Shown here: positions 1 through 12,625 of the stretch, one piece after another | How the letters are laid out: each line of letters begins with the position of its first letter | How positions within the stretch are numbered: the first letter of the stretch is position 1 | Assembly (NCBI GenBank): GCA_005406025.1 | Contig: BGZK01000880.1 | Location: forward strand, 1-64,000 | Direction of reading: 5' to 3' | DNA from: Eumeta japonica | Lineage: Eukaryota > Arthropoda > Insecta > Lepidoptera > Psychidae | DNA length: 64,000 nucleotides | Position numbers and translations under genes: made by a program | Notes under the pieces: generated by a model | Seen by the model: only the letters and a program-made list of their open reading frames with translations | Told to the model about the DNA's origin: nothing | Database searches by the model: none

Positions 1-928
1 ATCAATAGAGAGTAGGTGGTCTTCGCCGCCCGTGGATACTCGCAAACCCAAAGGAGTCATCAGTACGTTACCAGACTTTTGAATGAAAGGAAGTGGACCA
101 CCAGAACTCTCACTCGCTGGACGAAATACAACAACGGAGTCTGTTACACCAGGTCTATTACGTGAGAATGTGTATCTGACCGGTCAAACCGGTGAGATGA
201 TAGCCGAGCCACGGCCCTACCACTCTACCACTCAATATTGAAATGGTCCCTTAGTCATTTCAGATGTTTTACTAATTTTTATTTTCTGGGTAATCTGTAC
301 ACAGATGTGGAAATGTAATTATACACTTTATTCAGCGTTGCCAAAGCAGCCGATTTTTTAAATGTCAGACCAGGACAAGTATGTACCCCGCATTATGATA
401 TTTTTCAATTTTCAACAAGAAAAAAACAATCGAATAGTAATATTTCGCTGCATATATATTTTTATCTCCCATTTCATTTTCTTAGTTTTTTATTTGTTGT
501 TGTCCCATGCCAAAATGTTTTGCCCCGAATTTTATATTCAATTTAAAAACATAACCCGAATTTCTGAAAAAAATTCCTGGCAACACTGACCTGATTCCAT
601 ACGTAAACCTAAATATAATTATGTCAATGTTTTATCAACGCATTACAGAGGCAAGTCCTCCCAAAGTCCTTTTGTTAGTATTCTCTACAGAAACCTATTA
701 CTACACTCCTTTGAATCTCAATAGATAGCCAGTTGACATTGTCACATAACTTTTGTTATTATGACGGATATCCTTAGAATTATTAATAAAAAAAAGTGAA
801 CTTAAATATTGAAGAGGGATCCCCATAAAAAAAACTATGCTTTTTCGAAGTTTTTGAAGTGTAAATTCTTAGACGGTGTTTACGCCTTTGTTCTCCCTTT
901 AATATTATAATTTGTCTCTGATAGATAA

Positions 929-1177
929 GTGACAGATGGGGTCTGGCGGCCGGGACAGTGCGCGACAGACGTTATACAGATTCGTTGGCCAGCTGTGATC
1001 GGAGGTACTTTGCTCACGCGCGGACAAGTGGAAACCAAATTACGCGAGAAGGTGCGGGATTGTTGTACTTTTCATACTAAAAACATATTTGCGAGATTGA
1101 AACAAACAGTTAAAAACAGTGCCGCTAGACGATCGCAGTCCGAGCGCTTGGACACCTGGGACGCAGCGTCGCTGTAA
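929..1177 (+). other. GC-rich open frame, possible exon or promoter region
   Basis: 82-codon frame in a locally GC-rich block (960-1170) inside AT-rich sequence. No family recognised. It could equally be a 5' UTR with CpG content; the opposite strand is also open for 64 codons, so openness alone proves nothing. Confidence 0.25.
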
Positions 1178-1417
1178 ACCAGGATAAGTCCCTGATTTAC
1201 ATTCATGAATAGTTATTTGTTTATACATATGCATATAAATAGTTATACTATAAATAGTACATATAAACAGTTATTTGCATGTAAATGTAAGTACATTCAA
1301 ACTATTTTGGGAAATAGGCGTGACTTTATATTATATTTTTATTATTATTATCCTAAGTATTAAAATTTTATCAACAATGAAGTTTCATTTCTATCACGTG
1401 TATCACGCGCATTTTTT

Positions 1418-1774
1418 TTACTTTTCTTTTTGTTTTATTGTGAAAACTGAAAGCGTCAAACTTGATGTAGCACATACTTCAGAGTGGAGTAAAACAACAA
1501 ATAATAAAAAAACGATGTAGTGCAAGTCGGGCCCGCGCCGAAGATCTAAAGCTGACCGAAAAAAATCACATTTATTTTTTTCGGTCACTTCGACGAACTG
1601 GTGGCGTGGAATCTTTGCCGTGCAGTCCAACTCGCAGACTAGCTTTTTCAGATTGATACACTTGGTTATGAAGTTTTCCACGCTGTCTGTCCCAGTGCTA
1701 GTGGCTATAGTCGTCACAATACCAGCGACAACGTCCAGGAGCGACCGCCAGAGGTGGTCTGCAAAGACCACCAC
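1418..1774 (-). other. 118-codon minus-strand frame, unrecognised
   Basis: From ATG at 1774: MVVFADHLWRSLLDVVAGIV then TTIATSTGTDSVENFI and INLKKLVCELDCTAK. The first 70 codons lie in GC-richer sequence; the last third falls into AT-rich DNA and is hydrophobic only by composition. A GACCGAAAAAAAT inverted repeat crosses it at about 1554-1586. May be a gene fragment; no partner exon seen. Confidence 0.25.
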
Positions 1775-1799
1775 ACAGATTTAGAATAAAGGCACATTC

Positions 1800-3170
1800 G
1801 GTTGCCTGTGATCGGGTTTTCAATCAGATACCTTGTGATTCGACACCGATGTGTTGATTCACTCGACGTCACCGGGAGACAGTCCTATCTTACAGCTTTT
1901 ATTGTGTGATTGTACTACAGTGTCTCAGCGAACAATATAAAAAGATTTACACGTTACTTGTGGAAATTCAGTTCCTTTGACTATCGTAAATAATTTTTAG
2001 GTGACGAAATTGCGGAAACCAATTTTCTTAAGCATATCAAAAACCAACGAGCCGCGAAAATCGGCTTAAATCTTTGTGAGGGTTTATTTAAAAAAGTCGT
2101 CCCTTTAACCGAAATTCGCTTGACACATTTTGTTAAAGCGCCCGAGTTTTAAACGAGTTCGGCGCTCTTGTTAGTCATTGTAAACAAATACCTGGCGTTT
2201 GGTTTTCTGGTAACGCCTATAGGTTGTAAACAAAGCTCAATACGCAAATATATATTACAAGTAAAGAACTAATGCTTAATTCGATGTCATTGTAATAAAT
2301 GAGATTGACATAAAAATAAAATGACGAATAAAAATTTTAGATGTAATTTAATTGATAAATTTAAAATTTTCAAGAATATAGACTAATATTTTAAATGGAA
2401 AAATATAATTAATACACTTATAGTATGGTGTAAAAAATATTGGAAGTCGAATCATAAGAAAAAGAAATTATATATAAAGAATAAATTAGCATATATTAAT
2501 TTTTTATTATGGTATTTACAAATAATATCCAGTCAATTCAATTGTTTTTCAGTTGATTAATATCTACTTTTACCCAGATAGTAGCACAAACGCTGTGTAT
2601 AATTTGTCTTATATAACATAGAGTCATTTAAGAGTCATTTATGTAACCTCAATTTATAGTCATTATAAAATTTTCGGCTCCTGTGTGTGACAAGTTCCTT
2701 ACTTTTAGAGCACTAAAACACTATTAAAATGCTTTTAAGATATAAATTTAAAATAAATATGCAAAAGGAAACACTTCATTCTGTTCAATAATGATCTATG
2801 AAGAAATATTGTAAAATGCGATTGAACTAGTTGGAAAAAAAAAATTAAATGAAGTCGCGCTTACGAAAAAAATTCTGTAAAAAGATTGATCCTGCAGGCA
2901 TTAAAACTTTTCGCTATAACAATTGTCGATATGTTTTTGGCTTCTTGTTGTACATATTGTTTATAAGCTTAAAAGTTTGAAAAATAATTAACCCTGAAGA
3001 TCATCCCTGACACTTATTACTATTTTTGAGCTCAAAACTTTCAAAATTAAAGTAATAGTAAATTACGTAGTAGCAGTAATAGATTAATAGCCCATCACGC
3101 TCAAAAAATCTAAAATTTCAAACTGAAGCTCAAAAATGCAATTCTAATGCGTTTTCGTTCAACTAAAGAT
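1800..3170. other. AT-rich non-coding stretch
   Basis: No convincing frames on either strand. A moderately GC-richer patch near 2040-2230 holds CGCCCGAG and GAGTTCGGCG. Nothing else seen. Confidence 0.6.
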
Positions 3171-3179
3171 GTAAGTACA

Positions 3180-3187
3180 TATACTCG

Positions 3188-3225
<38 letters not shown>

Positions 3226-3420
3226 CAAATCATCAGATGTGTTCAAAAGATATTGTACACACGCACGCACGCACCACTCCCAAAATGATCGAAATAGATT
3301 CCTAGGACCCTAAAACGTCAAGATTTGATGAAAACAACAACTTTCCAATTTTATGTAAATTTTTCAATTTTCATAGCAGAAAGTTGAAAAAACTGCGAAA
3401 AGGATCTATAATGATGTCTT
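3180..3420. repeat. Dispersed repeat with (TA)n and (ACGC)n, copy 1
   Basis: (TA)n at 3188-3226 and ACGC repeats at 3257-3275 precede a block running CACTCCCAAAATG, AAAACGTCAAGATTTGATG and TAGCAGAAAGTTGAAAAA. The block is related to 7350-7530 and resembles a repeat I know from moth genomes. Confidence 0.65.
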
Positions 3421-3783
3421 AAACAAAAATTTAAGTTCTGAAAATAATGAAAAGGAACACAAAATTCTGTACAGAGCAGGTACTATTTATTGTGCATCGG
3501 ACTCTGTAAACTTTTCGAACACGGATGCCGTTAATCTTGCGCCGAGCTCCGTCAGTGCTTTTAGAGAGCTAAACGAGATAGAGGACCGTGGAGTGGATGT
3601 GACAGATGCGAGCGACTCAGGTGTACAATTGGAGATAACTTTTAATATTATCCATGCAGTGCTAAATGGCTTATCGATAATTTAAATCCAAGAATACTAA
3701 AAGTATTGCAAGTTGATACAAGGGCATTATTGGCTATAGCTAGAACAATTAATAAAATTTTACACAGAACTGATTTATTTTGA
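3405..3783 (+). pseudogene. Unrecognised coding relic, two frames
   Basis: Frame A, open from about 3389 with no ATG, reads AKRIYNDVLNKN, then ENNEKEHKILYRAGTIYCAS, DSVNFSNTDAVNLAPSSVSA, FRELNEIEDRGVDVTDASDS, and ends at a stop near 3684. Frame B, shifted by one, reads SAKWLIDNLNPRILKVLQVD then TRALLAIARTINKILHRTDL to TGA. The two join naturally at about 3660. Codon use is far more coding-like than the surroundings, and a CAG-GTGTAC donor-like site lies at 3619. Alternatives are a decayed transposon gene, a viral insertion or real exons. I do not recognise the protein. Confidence 0.4.
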
Positions 3784-5200
3784 TAATTTTTTGTTTTCTT
3801 TGTTTTATTTCATAAAAAAGTCGAATATTCGCGTCGCGTTAAAAATTTACGCTAAACATGAGTGTTGTTGTCAATAAATTTATATTCGCGTATGAATTAC
3901 GCTAATACACGTGTACTCACCTACTAAAATAAAAATGTATTCAAAGTCACTATGATTTGATAGTATTATATTATGTATATGATAATTTGACTGTTGTTTT
4001 GAGTCCATTTGAAATATTATTTATCTTTCATTACTTTAAAATGCAAAAACCAACCTCTATATAATTTTCATTCAAATGAAAGTTGTGTATAAAGTAGTTA
4101 TTTGACAATAGAAAAACATCTAAAATAGCTGCTTCACAGCTCGAATACAGCAGAAAAGCCGTGTATAACTGGGCTCACTCCGACTATATAAAAGCTGTGT
4201 AGAAGTTTAGAACTACAATTGTATAATTAGTTGTAGTAATTTTGGGAATATGGCAAAATTTGAAAATGATAAGTTTTCATAACGCGAAATAAAAAAATCT
4301 TTTCCTTTGTATTGGCCTACGTCGCGGTCAATGCTTCCATTGTAAGTGAAAATTTGAGATCGTAAAAAAAAGTTCTTTCTTATGATATAATATACATATT
4401 CATCAATTTTGAGATTTTTATTGTTGTGCTGGGAGCCCTTTCTTCTTGCCAAATTTCATAATTCCGAGATCAGTGGGACCTCGGACCTCGGACCAGTACT
4501 TTATAAGTTCTGATTTGCTCGTAAGTTTCAAAACACAGCATGTAAATAAAAAGCACCGCGTCGATTGTCTCCATAAGAACATAATATTCATAATATTAAT
4601 GGTTCATAAAATTCAACATAAATAATTTAGTATGAAAATAAACGAAGCACTCTATGTCATCAGTGCCACTTGATCGTGCATGCGCTTTGGCAACAATGTG
4701 TAAGTAAATCGTAGCGCGCCAATAACCTTTGACGTTAAATCACGACAATTACATACTAAGATAGATGTTATTTACCACCGGCATCGCGTGCTGACTGAGC
4801 GCACACCTACACTATATGCGAATATGCAATAACAATAGACACACTTAGCATTTATGTTACGTCGCGATATTTTTTGTAAACGAAGTGTGCGAACGCTTGC
4901 GCATCGGGTTGCGTTGACGCTGAAGACAAGTGATTAATCTGGAATCGTAAGCAAGTTAACGGTGGGAAGAACAATGGCAATATGGCTAAAAGCAAGTGAA
5001 TAAATTATAGGTCGGTTCACAAACAATGAACAAAAGTTATTAATTTTTTTGGTCTTGTTTATCGCTTATTGTAATTAGAATATGTTACTCTATAACAGGA
5101 AAACGCGGTACTGTTCTTTCATATACTGTATAAGACATAACGGAGTCTTAAAAAATAAAACGAAAACTAGTTTTTTGTGCATTGCTTTTTCTGCCCTATG
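3784..5200. other. AT-rich non-coding stretch
   Basis: Only short frames. A 79-codon minus frame (4213-4452) has lysine/phenylalanine composition expected by chance. A patch at 4640-4800 is GC-richer. No gene supported. Confidence 0.55.
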
Positions 5201-5204
5201 AAAA

Positions 5205-5330
5205 CTGGCGGCGTTGGCGGTGCGGCCGGGCCGCGCGGCGCCGGCGCCGGCCGCGGCGGGTGCCGCAGGGTCAATGTCTCGCGGCCGCCCGCGCCGCGCT
5301 GACACACTTCGTCCTCGCACGCCGGAATAC
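5205..5330. promoter_or_regulatory. CpG-dense island
   Basis: About 115 bp of nearly pure G+C with many CpGs (GGCGCCGGCGCCGGCCGCGG) in otherwise AT-rich DNA. Both strands are open over it, encoding Ala/Gly/Arg/Pro runs. Could be an unmethylated promoter or first exon of an unlocated gene; no TATA or splice signal singled out. Confidence 0.4.
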
Positions 5331-5939
5331 GACGTATGCATGTTAATATAGGAGGAACTACATTGTCAACAATTTACTGCAATATTCGTGCTATATGCGC
5401 GCATTTCCCTTGGTCCACCGCTCTGAAGTAATGGCGCACTACACCTGTTGAAATCTTTGTACCCCCGTATACGCTGAAATACTTTAAAGAACTTGTTTTA
5501 AATATTTGTAGCAATCCATAAGCATTTTTTTCTTGGTCAATGGAGTTGCTAACTGCGTAAATTCGCTCTAACGTACCTTTAAAAATACAAAAATATCTTT
5601 AGAATGAAATTAAGTACACAAACACCGATTTCAAATACCAAAGAAATGAGTAGTATGATTTTGTAAACCTTTTAAAGAAAAACAGATTGAAAGTACTGAG
5701 GCGAAAAATAAATCAAAAAATATACCTACGTACTTTCCAATATAAGTCGGAAGCGGAGATTTCCATTGAAAGATTAAAATCATTAGGATTTCTGAAGTGT
5801 TGTAATCATAAACCTGCAAACCAAAGACAAAATAGCTTAATTTAATTAGTTTCTTCGGTAGTAGCACACCACCCGCTATTCGCCATTTTGAGAACATTTG
5901 GAGAACGTCAAAATGTAATGAACAATAGAGTTCTATGCC

Positions 5940-6425
5940 TGAAAAAAATAATCAAATCAAATCAAAATATCTTTATTTCGTAGGTAATAGATTTACATTT
6001 AAAATACGCATTATGGAATTATTTAGGTATCAACGTTTATACTAATTCCGAATGCTGATTCATTTTTCGGTTTCGCTCAAGGATACGCGATACATAGTCA
6101 ATAAGACTAGCACAACATTTGAAAATTATTTGAAATAGCCTGATCGTCGAGAGTTCAATCCAACGGGTTTTTTTCGTTAACATATTCAGATACGGCATAA
6201 TAACCCTTACCACATACTTTTTTTAAATGAAAGTTTTAAATTTTTGAAATGACAATTTTTAATTTCAATTGGGATCTTATTATAAAAGCGCACACATTGC
6301 CCCTTAAGTGATTTGTTAACTTTGCTGAGTCTGGCTTTGTGAGCAGCAAGGTCATTCTTATGTTTAGTGTTAATATTATGAATGTCGCTTAATTTTTGAA
6401 ACGATTTTATATTTTATATTTCTTC
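5940..6425 (-). mobile_element. LINE 3' end (non-LTR retrotransposon), minus strand
   Basis: The minus strand ends in an ATTTGATT-rich 3' tail (plus strand ATCAAATCAAATCAAAATAT at 5950), and upstream reads IKSFQKLSDIHNINTKHKND, LAAHKARLSKVNKSLKGQCV and RFYNKIPIEIKN. This K-S-x-x-G-Q-C-x-x-F-Y-N-K-(I/L)-P block is the usual C-terminal tail of insect LINE ORF2 proteins (Jockey/CR1 group). Frame breaks follow (stop after MW). The 5' part is absent, as normal for a truncated insertion. Confidence 0.75.
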
Positions 6426-7219
6426 AATCAACATAGACGTGTCACATTTCAGAATTATTCAACGTGCATTAACTCAAAACTGAAGGTAGATTGCTAGAAA
6501 AAAAAGTAAATATTGTGGGACATCATTAGTTACGTTGTATTAGTCAAACGTCCAATTTAGATTAATCATTTTTATTGAGATCTAAAGAATCCGTTTTATT
6601 AAATAGGTATCGGATACGACGAAATATTTGGCGAAAGGTATTAAATTTCTGTTAAACCGAAACGTTATTTAAAAGTGGTTGTGAATCCATAAAATGCACG
6701 AAAAAACAAACAAGAACAGCGAATGATCCGTGGTCAGAGTGTAACAAGATCTGTGACGATGTTGGTGTATGAGAGGATTGACAAACAAGCTATGAACAGC
6801 ATTCTACATTTTGACTTCCACAATTACCGTTTTTGCAGTGACTTCGACATTATTAATTAGCCAATAATTATCTTTTATACTATAATTATATAAACATACA
6901 TAAAGTACATTTGGATTGTGTACAAGTTAATTAAGGGTTGTTAATCTTTTCTATTAGTTATTTAATGCCCCCCTCTCTGGTAACATGATGTAAATACTCA
7001 AATTGGGCCTTCCCTACCCCATTAAAATATATGTGAAATACGCAAAACAGAAATTTTCGCATCGTAATACTTTAATACAAATGAAGTGATCATGATAGTT
7101 AGTCCACTTTTCATTTCGACAACTATGTACGAAATAGTGGTCTCTCCTTTCACCCTTTCAAAAGAGTTACCTTCCTTATTGAGAATTCTTTATTTTATAC
7201 TACATGATATAAAATAAAG
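6426..7219. other. AT-rich non-coding stretch
   Basis: No frame above 60 codons and no family similarity seen on either strand. Confidence 0.6.
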
Positions 7220-7287
7220 AACACATAAATAGAAAAATAACACATAAATAGAAAAATAACAAATACATAAATAGAAAAATAACAAAT
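7220..7287. repeat. Short tandem repeat, three units of 19-23 bp
   Basis: Unit ACATAAATAGAAAAATAAC repeats three times with small spacers. Confidence 0.85.
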
Positions 7288-7349
7288 CTAGACAACGGCT
7301 GACCTTGCAAACCAGTTCCAAAAGTTCCCGTAATGGTTTTGAGCAATGT

Positions 7350-7530
7350 TATTTTCAAGCGCCCACGTGCACACGCCATTCCTCAAAAATGCTGAAAAAA
7401 CTCTTTAGGACCTAAAAGTAGATATCAAATGAAACATCGATCTCCAAAATCAGAGTGAAAACAATATTATCTCTAAGTTTAGGAAAAACGTTCAATTTTC
7501 TTAGTGAAAAGTTAAAAATTACAAAACCGT
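7350..7530. repeat. Dispersed repeat, copy 2 (no ACGC run)
   Basis: CACACGCCATTCCTCAAAAA, GGACCTAAAAGTAGATATCA and TTAGTGAAAAGTTAAAAA mirror the 3270-3400 block in the same order and orientation, much diverged. Confidence 0.5.
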
Positions 7531-8108
7531 TACGAAAACGACTTAGACGGTAATAAAGAACGAGACTGATAGAATTAAGGGTTAGAATCGTGACGGACTG
7601 CGAAAAAAGAGTTTATTTGATCAAAAACTCTTCCGCTCTTGTGTAATCATCGCTGAAGGAAAATATTTCAAGCTGTATGTATGTTATAAAAATATTTAAG
7701 TCGGTCAAGATGAAAAGACCTCCATTTTCTCATTATAATTGTAAACTCCATGAATAACTGAATTTCGCCACTGTTGGCGTTCATCTACAATCAGAGCTCG
7801 AAATATGGCGTGTCTCGCGAACTGACGAAAAAGAAAACTAAGACTTTTCGTTATTTATAGGCGATAGTAAATTAAACTCTATTACATGTTTAGGTATATA
7901 ATAGATAATATCGCAATTTAGTAAAATTTTGGAAAAATCATGCGAAATCAATAGGTATCATGACATTATAATAACGATTCAATGTTCAGGTTTTACCCTG
8001 GGTTACTCAAAAATCAGTGCTGACGTTGAGTATCTTTGGAAAATTATACGAACTGGGCAGGATTTGCGGTAGCAACGGTAGTATTGAGTTCTCTAAGACT
8101 TTCGCTTG

Positions 8109-8153
8109 GTTTTTCGTTTGGTTTAGTGTAAATCACTAAACCAAACGAAAAAC
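8109..8153. repeat. Perfect inverted repeat (20-bp arms, 5-nt loop)
   Basis: GTTTTTCGTTTGGTTTAGTG and its exact reverse complement are separated by TAAAT. Function unknown. Confidence 0.85.
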
Positions 8154-8859
8154 TACTTCATTACAGGGTTCTCGGTCTTCTGAATCGTAATTGATTAAAA
8201 GAGTTCAAACGGTTGAAGTGAATGGCAAGAAATCCTTTGGATTCATGATTCTCATAGGGGCACCACAGGGATCAATCCTTGATCTGCTTGTATTTTTACA
8301 TTGTATTAATAACTAATCTAAACTTCATAAGGAGGCTCATTAGATAATGCGCTTTAAGTTGTTATTTAAAGCCAAAAGACAATAATTCGTCTAAGAGGAT
8401 ATGAACATTACTTTTTTGAAAGTTGAAAAATAGCTGAAAACAAATAATCTACTTTTTAATAAAAAGAAATCAAAGTTTCATATTCGTATGCGAAACATGG
8501 ATATGATACTATTTTAATACGAAATTGGAGTTCGCGCGTGCTGTTTTATTTGTTGGTATTATTGTACACACCTAGTGAGCTTAATTGGAATGCTCGTGTC
8601 AGTAAGTCGGCAAAAAGGTCTAATTTTGCTGTGTATGCAGTACACATATGGAGGTGGATAAAATTATCGAATATCCAAATCACTAAGTTAGTTTATGATC
8701 GCTATTTCCATAGCCTGCTGATATTCATCTTGCTGTTGAACATGGACATTCATAGATTTTTTTTGCTGTAGAGGAAGGCAACTGGTATGATTCAGAAATG
8801 AGTTATCTCTTTTTATATACAGTATTTTTACTATAGTACTTTTTATATATAGTATTTTA

Positions 8860-8903
8860 TAGTAGTAAAGTTATTTATTTATGAATAAATAACTTTACTA
8901 CTA
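8860..8903. repeat. Perfect inverted repeat (20-bp arms, 4-nt loop)
   Basis: TAGTAGTAAAGTTATTTATT and its exact reverse complement are separated by TATG. Imperfect TAGTATTTT/ATAGTA repeats lie just upstream. Confidence 0.85.
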
Positions 8904-10680
8904 AATTATAATAAACTTGCTTAAGAAAATTTGAAACTTAATTCTGACATATCTCAGCTTATACACAAATATTTAACATACAATACAAAGGAAAAAAATT
9001 TAAATATTTAAGAAGAATAGTGATTGACATAAATTTAACTAGGCACAAAATAATCTGTAACTACTAAATAAGAAGATATTCAGTAAGGTTCTTGCAGATA
9101 TAATTATAAATTTTACACTCAAACAAATTTAAAATTAAGTAAATATGTGCTAAAAGTGTATACAATTACCAAAAATTTAGAGAATTTGAGAGATGTCTAT
9201 GGAAATATCCAGTTTGACTTCTTATCAGGTTTTTTCTTTGTGTATGTATGTATGATTTTGTTTGATAAATATGATTATTATAGTATATAACAAAATGTAA
9301 AAAGAGTAATCTTCAAACTTCTGCTCGTTGTTCTTGAACGGAGAGTATTTCCCAGCAGCAATTGACCCACCCACACCAAAACAACTATAGCTATAATATA
9401 GACAAGCCGTAAACCCACATTCATACTTAAGTAAGTTTACTAATTGTCATTACGCTGCCAATTTCTCCAGACTTACGTTGTAGACGTTTTAAACAATATT
9501 TTAACTTTAAATAACTACAAAACACGTTTTTGTTACTGTATAATCTAAGAAGTGCAAAATAATTATTTAATGTAAAAAATTGTTCAATAGCGTGTTTTAC
9601 AATCCGGTTGACTTATTTTTTAGTTTGAAATAACAAAAGTAGTGTAAGAAAAAAGTAAGAAAGTGTGGGAAAGTAAAAAGTGTATAGTTACATTTTCAAA
9701 ATGGTTTTGAATAGCTGAAAAAGAAAAGTTTTTTCATTATTTTATTTTGAATTTTAACATAAGAATTAAATTTAATTGAGTTTAGGGATATTGTGTTGCT
9801 TTTAAATAAGACCGTCACATTTAAGAATTTTCTTGAAAGCGGAGACTCAGATAAACATATATTAATATCACAAATTATGAATAAATAGATTTCTTTTGTA
9901 ATCAACAAAATTAAACTTATGAGAAATTGTTAAATTTGAATCCTTATCACTTGACGTATCCATTCACGCCTATGTGATGGAACCACATCATTTTCGTCAT
10001 TCTGATACAGAATTCTTCCGATTGTTTTGAAGTAGTAAATCTGACTACCATTCAATGACCTTTTTTATTATCTTGTTTATTATTTTGTTTCATATTGTTA
10101 TGTCCCACATTAAAATTTTTAATACCTTTTATGAGAAAATGTTTATTTCACGTGATATCCAAAAAGTCAGACAGAAGTTTTCGGTAAGCTTCTTTGAGAG
10201 CGAACCCTAAAATTAAAAAAAAAATGTTTGTTTTGTGATATAGAAGAAGAATACAGAGAACTCTCAAGTATTTAAATACGTTAAGAGTACACCCACAGAA
10301 CTACATAATCGCGAAATTTTATATGTAGTGATGTGCTTTTTTAATATTGAAATGTGTATATGTACATCTATTGTGTTTTTCATCGTGAAATCTATAGGAT
10401 CCTATAAGTCCTCGAAGGGTGAAAGAGAAACCTTAAGAAATCGATGTTTAATATTACCGTTACAAAACTAAATATACAAACTAATCTTTAAAAAGTGATT
10501 AGTTCGGTGTCGTATTTCTTTAAATATCTAAAAATAATTAGTTTCTTGTTTTGATGAGGAAAATCCAAAACGACTTAACAAAAATAATCGATAGTATACA
10601 TACAAATTTAATAATGCTGTAATAATTAATTCATTTTTGTGACATTGTAATTTGTCTCCTAAATACCTACACCTAAAGGT
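8904..10680. other. AT-rich non-coding stretch
   Basis: No supported gene; frames are short and of chance composition. Confidence 0.6.
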
Positions 10681-10689
10681 ACATTATTT

Positions 10690-10900
10690 CCGAATAGTTG
10701 TTCGTCGTCTCCTAAGAACACCTCTGTGCTCCCAAATCTGCCACCATAAAAGTCGGTCAGTCACCTCCTGATCCCGAGATGCATAGTGCAACCACCCCGC
10801 ACCCCATGGGGTATCGATTATTCTCCCCTAACCGCCCCCGCCCCCGACCTGCGCCACCCGACGCCCTCTCTCCCACGTAACTCGACTTGTTTCTGCTCGT
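10690..10900. promoter_or_regulatory. C-rich, promoter-like block
   Basis: A run of C-rich sequence (CCCCTAACCGCCCCCGCCCC, TCTCCCACGTAACTCGACTT) in AT-rich DNA, without a coding frame. Interpreted as a possible upstream regulatory region; the gene it would serve is not visible. Confidence 0.3.
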
Positions 10901-12419
10901 CCAAATATATTTACTTCGACAAATATTGAATCTTTACACTGGTGTTTAGTGTGAGATTTGACGATTCATATTATTTTATTTAATTATATTGCCTCGTTTT
11001 TTATTTCAACTACACACGGAGTACGTTTCTGTAGCCTTTGTTATAATTAGCTTTGCTGTAACATTTTGACATTATTATTATTTTTCATTAAGTGAATGGC
11101 ATCAACTAATGAAATTCACAAGATCATTACAAAACTACTAAGTATATAAAGTGATTAAGAGCTAGTGCAAGAAATCTGTCCTCACTCAGCCAGATGTTTT
11201 TATCGCATTTTAATTTCTAGTCTATCTTACTTCATTCTTCACGTGGTTCTTCTCAGTATCGCGGGCACCGTTTTATGAATTTACCGCCCATTTTTCATCT
11301 TTTTTTTTTATCATTACATGCCCCGCCCTTTTCCGTTTGAAACGTTTTGCGAAATGCACGGCATTTTTAGTTACTTGTTACATTTTTTATATTTCAACAT
11401 TTTCACCCGCAACCGATATGTCTTAATTTTCCAACTGCCGCGCGGGACGAGTGATTTTTAATTTGACTCAAGTTCTCCCGTTTCATTAATTCAAACCCAT
11501 CGGTTAGTCCGTTTGTGTTCATAATCGATACCTTCCAGTTCAAAGGCGATGCTGAATCACGGACAAAAAAAATACATTTTCCGTTTCACCGCTAAAAATA
11601 GAATTTAGATATAAAACTTGTATACGGTTAATCATACATAATACAATAACAATATTTTTTTTATTTACGAGTTTCTTCCCTAACTTCAAAAGTGTACTTC
11701 ACAGGGTACTTAAATGAAAGTGTTTTACTTATTCTTTTTTTTATACGACTCTAAAGAGAGGTATACCTAAAACCAAAATACGCTATTTGTTTTTTTTTCA
11801 ATTGAGAGCAACATCCAAAGTGTCAATGAACAAAATGTAATTAATGCGTTTCGAAAAAATAACTATGAAAGCTAAATGTTCTGATCGGAAGGAATGAACG
11901 GACTGGGTGATCCTATAACAAGTCGCTGTCAACATAAAATGAGTAATTATTTTGCGCTGTCAACATCGAACCTCTAAAAAGAAGATTTTTAGTGTGAAAA
12001 CGTTTTTAAAAAGCTCCCGTACCTATCGAGGTTCTACCAGAAATAGCGATGAAATGTTTCAGTTGTTGCCAAATACTCGTGTATATCTCGTGACCTAATC
12101 ATTATGGCGCAAAGTAACGGGTATATTCTAAGAATAGACTAATGAGCCTTTCGTGCGATGAATTAAATGCATTTGCGTCATTTATCAGAGTTGAGCAGAA
12201 AAGTGCGTCAAAAACTCAAAGTGCGATAAAAAAATCAATTTTAATTTCGCAACGGAGAATCTCACACGTATTCTCGGATCGAATTATAAACTCAAATGTG
12301 TTTTAAGTGAATGTAGTAAGAAAAGCTGAATAGGTAAAGTGGACTGCTGGAACTTCATGCCGGTGACAGTTTTGAGAACGTCATAAAATTACGTATTTCA
12401 GACGACGCTGTACAATTAC

Positions 12420-12625
12420 GAGAAAGCGTAACGCCAGAGGCGGCGAAGCACGGCTCGGTCGCGCAGGCCGGTCTAATGAGCCGAGTCCGCCCGCAGATCA
12501 TGTGGTATGCGCTCGGGGCGCTCGCGAGAGCGGCTCAGAGCGGTAGCGGTCGGCGCTCGTGAGCCTCAGGCGCGGCTGAAGTCACTCTGGAAATGAAGGT
12601 CTGACGAGACGATGTGCTGATAAAC
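12420..12625 (+). other. Candidate non-coding first exon and promoter
   Basis: About 200 bp of CpG-rich sequence (GGCGGCGAAGCACGGCTCGG, GCGCTCGGGGCGCTCGCGAG) that ends at GATAAAC before GTAAGTG, a strong splice-donor match at 12626. The ATG at 12594 is followed by a TGA three codons on, so any translation from here would be an upstream ORF. Typical of an insect 5' UTR exon whose coding exons lie far away; direction + if real. Confidence 0.4.

Noticed and set aside
5090..5341. 83-codon minus frame as a protein
   Set aside because: Openness across the CpG island is due to lack of stops in GC-rich DNA, and no domain is seen; the plus strand is open too.
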